The notes under the pieces: model-generated
What the model was told of the DNA's origin: nothing
The model's database searches: none
Seen by the model: only the letters and a program-made list of their open reading frames with translations
Position numbers and translations under genes: made by a program
Assembly: GCA_016840965.1 (NCBI GenBank)
Contig: JAEORI010000228.1
Location: 1-13,719 of the forward strand
Origin: Candidatus Thorarchaeota archaeon
GTDB lineage: Archaea > Asgardarchaeota > Thorarchaeia > Thorarchaeales > Thorarchaeaceae
DNA length: 13,719 bases
Reading direction: 5' to 3'
Part shown: one piece after another, positions 7,914-13,719 of the stretch
Layout of the letters: every line of letters starts with the position of its first letter
Position numbering within the stretch: the stretch's first letter is position 1

Positions 7914-8027
7914 TGCGTCGGTCGATGTTTCTGATTAACATGTTATTACGCTAGCCTGCGGACACAAACGTAACAATCAGAGTAGGCATATTGAGGATAA
8001 CCGATGTGGTGTGTCGTGACCGACGCA
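7914..8027. ncRNA. Candidate structured RNA or nested inverted repeat
   Basis: A perfect 10-bp outer inverted repeat, TGCGTCGGTC (7914-7923) and GACCGACGCA (8018-8027), encloses an inner bulged stem: TCTGATT (7930-7936) pairs with AATCAGA (7975-7981), continuing through GTTA (7942-7945)/TAAC (7971-7974) toward a loop at about 7951-7968. The block is visibly richer in G+C than its A+T-rich flanks, which is typical of RNA genes in A+T-rich archaea. It has no tRNA T-loop, no convincing C/D-box pair and no match I recognise to 5S, SRP or RNase P RNA. The strand cannot be decided. Chance or a DNA-level binding site are alternatives. Confidence 0.25.
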
Positions 8028-8066
8028 CTACATCAGAAAATCATATATCCTAATATAATATGTTGG

Positions 8067-8075
8067 TATATATTA
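8067..8075 (+). promoter_or_regulatory. TATA box of the metalloprotease gene
   Basis: The sequence tatatatta lies about 70 nt before the ATG at 8144. Transcription would start near 8095-8100 and give a leader of about 45 nt containing the SD. The box sits between ATGTT (8060-8064) and AACAT (8075-8079), and inside the left half of a longer inverted repeat. Confidence 0.45.
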
Positions 8076-8122
8076 ACATTGCGCTAAAACTATACGGGCA
8101 CGTAAACCAGCTTGTTAATATA
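8069..8122. repeat. 10-bp inverted repeat across the metalloprotease promoter
   Basis: TATATTAACA (8069-8078) and its exact reverse complement TGTTAATATA (8113-8122) are separated by 34 bp that should include the transcription start. The left copy overlaps the TATA box and the right copy ends 5 bp before the SD. This spacing suits a paired operator rather than an RNA hairpin, because the left arm would lie upstream of the transcript. A+T-rich composition makes a chance match possible. Confidence 0.4.
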
Positions 8123-8127
8123 ATTTA

Positions 8128-8133
8128 GGGGAG
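8128..8133 (+). promoter_or_regulatory. Shine-Dalgarno of the metalloprotease gene
   Basis: GGGGAG lies 10 nt before the ATG at 8144 and supports that start, which also begins directly with a signal peptide. Confidence 0.6.
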
Positions 8134-8143
8134 AAGTTAGAGC

Positions 8144-10282
8144 ATGCGTTCCACTCTTGTGCTTGGCATTATATTTTTCCTTCTAGTTACAATCCCTTCT
8201 GTTAATGAAAAACCCGTGCCAAGAAGTATTGAAACATACCTTCCTCCTCCAGGACCCATGCCAATCGTGAGAAACTGGGGTGTGAATATCATAATGGTGG
8301 GATATGATCCAACTGTGATAGATGAACCAGTTCTTCTACAAGGATTACCTACAGTCAGGTACTACACCACCGATACCTCTGAAATCACGTACAACATTAA
8401 CTACGACATCTCTTATGCAGACAACACCTATTTTGATGACCTTTTTCAAGTGATGCAAGATAATTCAATTAACGGAACCCAGACGGGAACGAGACTCGAC
8501 GAAAGTGCGTTATCTTACCAAAAAAATAACCCTGATGAGCCACAGCGGATTTTTTATCCCCGAGATGGTCGTGTTATTGATGGTTATGCTGTTGAGGATT
8601 GGTTAGAGGAAAATCCCTTTACAGCTCCTCCCAGTCTAGGTTACTCGCTCTACCTTGTTAACTTCTCAATGTTTGATAGCGAGGATCACAGTCTTGAGCA
8701 TTGGTATGATTATCATCCTGCTGATCCTGATACAGGAGAAAAACAAGATTGGTTTCGCCTAGAATGGGATAATGGACTTAATCCCAATGTCACTATGGAT
8801 CATCCATTCTTCGGTGGACGTTACAATTCTTACATAGTAGACCCTAGTGCTCACCAGTGGTACTTGAAATGGTGTCGAATTTGGTGGAGTGAGGATATTG
8901 GTACAGATTATGATTTCTGGACACAAGACCTCGAAGACAAAGTGGACTCTTTGGATTTAGCAGTTCATGAAGATGTTGATGCCCTCAATGTGTACTTGCG
9001 GGAGTGCATCTGGGATCCGATTACACAACTCTTCTTCCCATACCAGCACCAGCCAGCCAGTTATGTTTTGAAAGGAATCCTGAAGTCACTTATCTTCTGC
9101 ATGGATGTTGCAAATGGGACATCTGTTGAGAGCCTTGAGTGGGTGACTAGTGCAGGGATGCAGAAAGCGCATCTTGAAGAGCTCTACCCGTTTATTGATT
9201 GGATAGTTGATATTGAATATCTCGATATTGACAACGAGCCTCTTTGGAACAACCTCTTCTGGAATTATGCAACAGTAGACCTTGGTGGTACTACTATTGT
9301 TGATGGTGGAGCTATGTTTGATGCAATCTATGATGTTATGAGACCCGTCTATGTTTCTGAAGATGGCAATATCACAGTGTTTGGAGTTGTTTTCATCAAG
9401 AAGCAAATGGAGATGCATGTTAATGGTGGGACTTATACAGGATTAGGTGGAGGCGGTCAAACAGTCATTTGGAAGTCTTGGGAACGATATTATCGGCCCG
9501 ATGGTGTAACACCCAAAGACGGGATATCATCGGTACAGCTACACGAAACGATGCATGCGATAGGATTTCATCATTCATGGCAGCATGAACATTACTCGAG
9601 CGATTTTTCATGGGGTCCAATGGGTTATTTTGCTTACCATAATGGAACATCAACCTTTGACAAGAACTGGGTTCAAGGTACATACTTAGATCAGGTGGAA
9701 GGAGGTCTCTGGGAAGAGTTCTTGAATAGACCACTTACCATAGAGGATAGACCTGAAACGGAATTTGCTGAACAGCATGTTTACAACGCTTTTGAAGCTG
9801 CACAAGTTTTCTATAATGAAATGGATTGGATTGCTGCATATAACTCACTTCTAATTGCGAGAGATTGGATTAAACGGTTTCTTTTTTCCATCTCCGACTT
9901 GACTCCTCCAGTGATTCATACATGGGGCACAATACCAGAAGAAGTGGGATCTGAGGAGTTTCTCTGTTGGGCTTATGTGACTGATGATCTTGCTGGTGTT
10001 GAGAATGTCACATTATATGTTCAAGTTGATGAAGGCGCCATCCAGGTATTTCCAATGTCTTATAATGGGAACAATTGGACAGTTATGGCACAGGCACCAA
10101 GTCACATTTCAAATCTGACAATATGGATTGAGTCTTGGGACTGGGGTATGAATCTAGCCAGAAGAATCATCATCTCCCAAGTGCAGAATTCTCTCGATTG
10201 GCTATTTCCACTTGTTACGGCTGCGACTACCGCTTGTGTTGTAATAGCTATCGGAGTTTATGCCATGAAAAGGAAAGAGTGA
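8144..10282 (+). CDS. Membrane-anchored metzincin-type zinc metalloprotease
   Basis: 712 residues. A signal peptide spans about 1-22 (MRSTLVLGIIFFLLVTIPSV). A large extracellular region (about 30-450), rich in Trp, Tyr and Asp, follows; I do not recognise it. HETMHAIGFHH (His467-His477) exactly fits the metzincin zinc motif HExxHxxGxxH, with His467, His471 and His477 as ligands and Glu468 as catalytic base. Met493, in WGPMGYF, is a fitting Met-turn 16 residues later. An Ig-like module (about 584-677) starts TPPVIHTWG. One C-terminal TM helix (about 686-707) ends in MKRKE, so the enzyme should be tethered with its catalytic domain outside. Several sequons are present. The N-terminal region has no obvious cysteine-switch motif (PRCxxPD). 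The protein is much longer than a minimal matrixin or astacin. Substrates are unknown; surface proteins such as the neighbouring giant protein are a guess. A clear promoter and SD precede it. Confidence 0.85.
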   Translation: MRSTLVLGIIFFLLVTIPSVNEKPVPRSIETYLPPPGPMPIVRNWGVNIIMVGYDPTVIDEPVLLQGLPTVRYYTTDTSEITYNINYDISYADNTYFDDLFQVMQDNSINGTQTGTRLDESALSYQKNNPDEPQRIFYPRDGRVIDGYAVEDWLEENPFTAPPSLGYSLYLVNFSMFDSEDHSLEHWYDYHPADPDTGEKQDWFRLEWDNGLNPNVTMDHPFFGGRYNSYIVDPSAHQWYLKWCRIWWSEDIGTDYDFWTQDLEDKVDSLDLAVHEDVDALNVYLRECIWDPITQLFFPYQHQPASYVLKGILKSLIFCMDVANGTSVESLEWVTSAGMQKAHLEELYPFIDWIVDIEYLDIDNEPLWNNLFWNYATVDLGGTTIVDGGAMFDAIYDVMRPVYVSEDGNITVFGVVFIKKQMEMHVNGGTYTGLGGGGQTVIWKSWERYYRPDGVTPKDGISSVQLHETMHAIGFHHSWQHEHYSSDFSWGPMGYFAYHNGTSTFDKNWVQGTYLDQVEGGLWEEFLNRPLTIEDRPETEFAEQHVYNAFEAAQVFYNEMDWIAAYNSLLIARDWIKRFLFSISDLTPPVIHTWGTIPEEVGSEEFLCWAYVTDDLAGVENVTLYVQVDEGAIQVFPMSYNGNNWTVMAQAPSHISNLTIWIESWDWGMNLARRIIISQVQNSLDWLFPLVTAATTACVVIAIGVYAMKRKE

Positions 10283-10317
10283 TGTACTTATAATGTAATA
10301 CTTAGTCTTTAATTAGG

Positions 10318-10335
10318 TCGATTTCGAAAAATCGA
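10318..10335 (+). repeat. Perfect 7-bp hairpin after the protease gene
   Basis: TCGATTT (10318-10324) and AAATCGA (10329-10335) enclose a CGAA loop. It begins 35 bp after the TGA stop, where a transcript-end structure would be expected. No strong T-run follows, so it is not a typical intrinsic terminator. It may stabilise the 3' end or mark a processing site. Confidence 0.45.
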
Positions 10336-10349
10336 AAGACTTGACGATT

Positions 10350-10376
10350 TCTATATGCCACATCTATTCATATAGA
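10350..10376. repeat. 8-bp inverted repeat with 11-nt spacer upstream of the giant surface-protein gene
   Basis: TCTATATG (10350-10357) and CATATAGA (10369-10376) are exact reverse complements around 11 nt. The right arm is 65 bp before the ATG at 10442, in normal promoter territory, and both arms contain TATA-like cores (tatat/atata). A dimeric regulator site overlapping the promoter is possible. Confidence 0.4.
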
Positions 10377-10427
10377 GGTAAAACACTAATCAACTAACCA
10401 GTCGACTTGGTCTTATTAATACCCAGT

Positions 10428-10435
10428 AAGGAGAT
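10428..10435 (+). promoter_or_regulatory. Strong Shine-Dalgarno of the giant surface-protein gene
   Basis: AAGGAGAT contains GGAG (10430-10433) 8 nt before the ATG at 10442. It fixes the start of a gene whose stop lies beyond the window. Confidence 0.75.
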
Positions 10436-10441
10436 TTACCT

Positions 10442-13400
10442 ATGAAAGTGAAAAAGAACTTGAGCCTCCTTTTTGTGATAACCTCCCTCATTCTGAGTTT
10501 TGGTTTGATTGGCACGAATTTTAATATTAACCAAAACAGAGTGTTGGATTCACAAATGGTTGATATTGGTGATGGTCAATTCATAGAGGTAGGTCCAAAT
10601 GAAGTTCTTGAAACTTTTTCACTTTCTGAAATACCGACCACTGTTCAAGGTGAAGGATCTCCTCTTGTTGTTTCGGAATATGGCCAGCGGACAAATCATT
10701 TTAGTGATCTAGACTTAGCCTATTATTCTTCAAACACAACAACGACTGAAACAGTTTCAGTACCATTAGGTCCTCTCTGGGAGGGTACTGATATGTTCAT
10801 CAATGTGAGTGATCTTCAAGAGAATCGAACATGGCTCACTAATCCCGATTTTAGCTCCACAGCGGATTGGACACTGGGAACTGATGATCTTCCTACTCAT
10901 TCAAATCCTATTACTGCTACGATAACTGGCGGCTATGTCAGATTCACTATGAGTGGAATTTATGATAATAACTACTACAGACATGATCTTGGTGACAGAG
11001 CATTTGCAGAGCAGACAATTAATACCAATCGGGGGGAAGTGACTTGGGCAGGAGTATCTCTAAGGTACTATGTTGATGATGCATGGGGAGGACTTCCTGT
11101 TGGTTTCTGGGAACTATATGCGCAGGTCGGACATGATGATGATGTTGACAATCATTTGTGGAATATTCAATTTAGTGATGTACTTGCTCAGACTACTTGG
11201 TACTCAACTGGACTAGTTGAAGCTGATCCGTCATTAATCACTTCTTCAAGTTTTGTTTTACAAATTGGTATGAGAACAACTCGGTCATTTGGATGTAATC
11301 CTCAACTTAATCCAGAGGTCAGAATGGATGATGTTCGAATTTTCGTCAAATCGCGAGTAACTCCCAGTCAAGTTAATCTGAAAATGAATGGTCAAACAGT
11401 TTCCAATACAACAGATGGATTAAGTTGGTTGTGGAGTTTGGGTTCTGTCTGGCAATCAGCAACAACTCCGTGGAGTGGTAGTGCTGTAAATGCTACATTT
11501 AGTTGGACTCCTTCTCCAGTCAATCCTAATCCTAACCAAGATATTCGTGTAACATTTTCAGTTGACATGACAGTATATGCAAGAAAAGTAGGTCAATCCT
11601 CTTTGTATGAAGCTGATGTTCAAAGCTTAGGAACTCGCTATACAGTATCAAATGCAAGCCAAGTCCAATGGTTAACATATTATTATATCGCTGTTCCAAA
11701 TGGATACTCGAATTTCTTCTATTTCAACGCGAGTAAATCAGACACTCTGACAATCGATATGGTTTCTCAACCCCGTTTCCCAGGGGTTAATTTTCCATAC
11801 TGGTCTACTACTTCAGAAAGTTTGAATATTTCAGTGTATGAAGGAGTAGTAGGTACTTACCAAAATGGGTTCTGGAGGATTGCTGGACATTCCGACAATA
11901 TTATCCAAGATTTAAGAATGTCAAGTGGAGCGACATGGCTTACGACTGAAACCTATCGAGCTAATGACAATGTTCGTTTTCGAGCGTATCTCAATTCAAT
12001 ATACAATGGTGCTATTGTGACATTCAATGTATACAATACATTGGGTGAACTATGGACTTCTGTGAATGCTGCTGTTTCATCAGGGATTGCTGAAACAACT
12101 GATATCAATTTAGATGCATTTTCTGCTGAAGTAGGAAGCTGGTCCGTCCAAGCATTTGTGAATGACTCGATATCTGGATCTCCTGTTGAGAATATTGGAT
12201 TTTACTCTCGCTCCTTTTCAATTGAACATGGTTCAGACATGTACATAGCCTATCCACGAGAATCAATATGGACATGGGAACGAAATCTTACATATGGTCA
12301 AGACATGCTCCTCCAAATTGGTGTTAACGATTCTGATAATGGATTTCTATTGCCAGGAGGATTTGCCTCATATAACTGGACCACAGGTACTCATCCTCTA
12401 AATGATATGGGCACAGGTGAGTATAGCATTGTTCTCAATACTGGAGACCTCGGGCTTCCAGGTCGTTATGTAATCAGCATAACTTGGAGTAAGACTTACT
12501 TTGACCCACTTCAACGATATTTTGTAATCAACGTTGTCGAAAAAACCACATTAAAATCAGCTAGTGCTCCTGGTGTACAGGTTCCACGTGGTGATAATGC
12601 GATACTTCAATTGTTCTACGCTGACTCGGAAGGTGATGGCATTGACAATGCTGTTCTTTATTGTAACTGGACTGACTCATCATATTCAATTGACCCAGTT
12701 GTCGGAAAACCAGGCAATTATACTTTAACAATCACAACTGGTAATTCAAATCTGGATACATATGCTATTGTCATCACTGCCCAGAAAGACTACTACATAA
12801 CTTCGAAAGTTCTTCTTTTTGTTGAAGTCCGACAGATTTTCACCTCTGTTTCCGTTTCCCAAAGTATTCTGGCATTACCTGTAGGATATCAAGAAACCAT
12901 TACGTTAACATATTGGGATACTGATCATGATCTCCCAATATCTGGAGCTGAGAGTTCAATTTCGTGCAATTGGTCTGATTACACTATAATAATGAGTGCT
13001 CCTGGAGAGTATGATATTACCTTCAACTCCCTTGATTCTGATCCCATACAAGATTATACAGTTGCTTTTGATGTCAGTCGCTTCGCCTATCAAAATCACA
13101 CTTTCGATATCGGTATCAATATTATAACTCACCTGACTTCTTTGTCCCTAGATAATCCGATAGAACCAACACCATATACTGGCCAAATCACAATCTATGT
13201 CCTTTACTTCGATATTACCACTCAAACTGGTATTATTGGTAGTAATGTGCTAATCTATGCAGAAGCATCTGGAGTACCACTACTACAATTTCCAGTGGTA
13301 AATGGAAGTCAACAAGGTCAGTACATTGTTAGAATAAGAGCCGATCAATGGGGTTCAATTGGATGGAAAGATATTACTGTTTATGCGAATTGGACTGGAT

Positions 13401-13719
13401 CACAACCAAAACATGACAATAAAGTCCTCAATCTTCGGGCAAGGGTTGCTGGAAGCCCGACAGATCTCTATATTGGCATTAACCCAATCGCAACACCATA
13501 CGGAGAGAATATCACATTTTCAGTTGTGTATTGGGATGTGAGTAACAGTACAGGTGTTACAAATAGTACGGGTGCTTACCCTCTCAATGTTCATTTCTTC
13601 ATAGAGGTTTTGACACCTGGGCAGACCTTAACACAATACTTGATGGCTATTACTGAACTCGGTAATGGAGAATATCGGATTTCGTTTGATACCATATACT
13701 TGAGTGGAATCATTGGATG
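10442..13719 (+). CDS. Giant exported surface protein with jelly-roll and five successive Ig-like modules (3' end beyond window)
   Basis: 1092 codons run open from an ATG with a strong SD to the right edge without a stop. A signal peptide spans about 7-25 (KNLSLLFVITSLILSFG). Residues about 130-303 form a carbohydrate-binding-like jelly roll (TWLTNPDFSSTADW ... VRMDDVRIFVK). Residues 476-523 (GFWRI...ATWLTTE...NVRFRAYL) match the middle of the 1007-4507 protein (GWWKI...MTWNTE...RIRCSAL). From about 617, Ig-like modules start near residues 617, 714, 812, 910 and 1018, about 98-108 residues apart, each with a strand like (L/I)xLxYxDxD followed by CNW or NW and (G)xYxIxxxT. The fifth is cut by the edge. 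Many sequons are present. It is probably a stalk-like adhesin or receptor. By analogy with its relative it may end in a TM helix and a cytosolic domain, but this cannot be seen. The ligand is unknown. Confidence 0.85.
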   Translation, partial: MKVKKNLSLLFVITSLILSFGLIGTNFNINQNRVLDSQMVDIGDGQFIEVGPNEVLETFSLSEIPTTVQGEGSPLVVSEYGQRTNHFSDLDLAYYSSNTTTTETVSVPLGPLWEGTDMFINVSDLQENRTWLTNPDFSSTADWTLGTDDLPTHSNPITATITGGYVRFTMSGIYDNNYYRHDLGDRAFAEQTINTNRGEVTWAGVSLRYYVDDAWGGLPVGFWELYAQVGHDDDVDNHLWNIQFSDVLAQTTWYSTGLVEADPSLITSSSFVLQIGMRTTRSFGCNPQLNPEVRMDDVRIFVKSRVTPSQVNLKMNGQTVSNTTDGLSWLWSLGSVWQSATTPWSGSAVNATFSWTPSPVNPNPNQDIRVTFSVDMTVYARKVGQSSLYEADVQSLGTRYTVSNASQVQWLTYYYIAVPNGYSNFFYFNASKSDTLTIDMVSQPRFPGVNFPYWSTTSESLNISVYEGVVGTYQNGFWRIAGHSDNIIQDLRMSSGATWLTTETYRANDNVRFRAYLNSIYNGAIVTFNVYNTLGELWTSVNAAVSSGIAETTDINLDAFSAEVGSWSVQAFVNDSISGSPVENIGFYSRSFSIEHGSDMYIAYPRESIWTWERNLTYGQDMLLQIGVNDSDNGFLLPGGFASYNWTTGTHPLNDMGTGEYSIVLNTGDLGLPGRYVISITWSKTYFDPLQRYFVINVVEKTTLKSASAPGVQVPRGDNAILQLFYADSEGDGIDNAVLYCNWTDSSYSIDPVVGKPGNYTLTITTGNSNLDTYAIVITAQKDYYITSKVLLFVEVRQIFTSVSVSQSILALPVGYQETITLTYWDTDHDLPISGAESSISCNWSDYTIIMSAPGEYDITFNSLDSDPIQDYTVAFDVSRFAYQNHTFDIGINIITHLTSLSLDNPIEPTPYTGQITIYVLYFDITTQTGIIGSNVLIYAEASGVPLLQFPVVNGSQQGQYIVRIRADQWGSIGWKDITVYANWTGSQPKHDNKVLNLRARVAGSPTDLYIGINPIATPYGENITFSVVYWDVSNSTGVTNSTGAYPLNVHFFIEVLTPGQTLTQYLMAITELGNGEYRISFDTIYLSGIIG

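Larger units (their letters stand above)
7819..8143. other. Gene-free intergenic region of 325 bp with several structured elements
   Basis: This divergent region lies between the acyl-CoA synthetase-like gene and the metalloprotease gene and carries no plausible CDS. From left to right it holds an SD-overlapping hairpin (7827-7842), a possible minus-strand TATA (ctataatg, minus-strand sense, about 7887-7894), a G+C-richer 115-bp block with nested inverted repeats (7914-8027), an A+T-rich promoter with TATA at 8067-8075, and an SD at 8128-8133. The octamer attaacat occurs at 7934-7941 and 8072-8079, and its reverse form (tgttaat) at 8113-8119. Confidence 0.7.
10283..10441. promoter_or_regulatory. 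Intergenic region with two inverted repeats before the giant surface-protein gene
   Basis: This 159-bp gap between two same-strand genes contains a 7-bp hairpin 35 bp after the protease stop, an 8-bp inverted repeat further on, and a strong SD at its end. A possible TATA-like stretch, ttattaat, lies at about 10412-10419; it is close to the ATG and would give an almost leaderless transcript that is hard to reconcile with the SD. Read-through from the protease promoter is the alternative. Confidence 0.35.

Noticed and set aside
7914..8027. tRNA, 5S rRNA or C/D-box RNA in the structured intergenic block
   Set aside because: There is no T-loop GTTCRANNC-type sequence, no cloverleaf, no 5S-like core and no convincing paired C and D boxes.
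9086..9418. 110-codon open frame on the minus strand inside the metalloprotease gene
   Set aside because: It is a shadow of a strongly supported gene, with no SD or domain signal of its own.
10318..10335. Intrinsic terminator after the protease gene
   Set aside because: The stem is perfect but no T-run follows, so I list it only as a hairpin.
13359..13541. 60-codon plus-strand open frame near the right edge
   Set aside because: It is out of frame within the open 10442-13719 gene, whose own frame continues with coherent Ig-like modules.
10442..13719. DNA-level tandem repeats in the giant surface-protein gene
   Set aside because: The Ig-like modules repeat only at protein level. I see no long near-identical nucleotide repeats.
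1..13719. CRISPR array, transposon ends or integration sites
   Set aside because: No regularly spaced direct repeats, transposase-like reading frames or tRNA-flanked boundaries were seen.

Overview
The window looks like a chromosomal segment of an archaeon, most likely an Asgard archaeon near the Thorarchaeia. This is an inference from gene style and was not tested by any search. It rests on large, sequon-rich exported proteins with Ig-like modules (for example a PTIDHPADISY...SITWHASDD segment), a membrane protein whose cytosolic tail resembles a longin/roadblock fold, a cytosolic leucine-rich-repeat protein, and an ADP-forming acyl-CoA synthetase-type alpha subunit. Promoters look archaeal (TATA-like boxes), and several genes have good Shine-Dalgarno (SD) sites. 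No tRNA, rRNA, CRISPR array, transposase or phage gene was seen.

Layout. 1-747 (minus) is the N-terminal 249 codons of an exported protein, cut by the window edge. A 259-bp divergent intergenic region follows. 1007-4507 (plus) encodes a single-pass membrane protein of 1166 residues with a LamG-like domain, a jelly-roll domain and Ig-like modules outside, and a longin-like plus winged-helix-like tail inside. It is followed on the same strand by a 376-residue LRR protein (4576-5706) and a small two-TM protein with a Cys4-like zinc-binding pattern (5774-6379). These converge, 2 bp apart, with a CoA-binding/succinyl-CoA-ligase-like protein (6382-7818, minus). A 325-bp region (7819-8143) separates the latter from a membrane-anchored metzincin-type metalloprotease (8144-10282, plus). 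That region holds an SD-masking hairpin, a possible structured RNA and a TATA box inside an inverted repeat. After a 159-bp gap with two clean inverted repeats comes a second giant surface protein (10442 to the right edge, at least 1092 codons, open at the end). It shares ectodomain architecture with the 1007-4507 protein and carries five successive Ig-like modules.

How it may work together (inference). Four of the seven genes make exported or surface-anchored proteins, and two of these (1007-4507 and 10442-13719) are divergent members of one family. The first has a signalling-type cytosolic tail and an LRR protein encoded next door. The metzincin lies beside the second. A plausible reading is a cell-surface recognition module: glycan-binding-like ectodomains, cytosolic domains of the kind used by Asgard small-GTPase systems, and a surface protease that might process them. 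The acyl-CoA synthetase-like gene is probably an unrelated metabolic neighbour.
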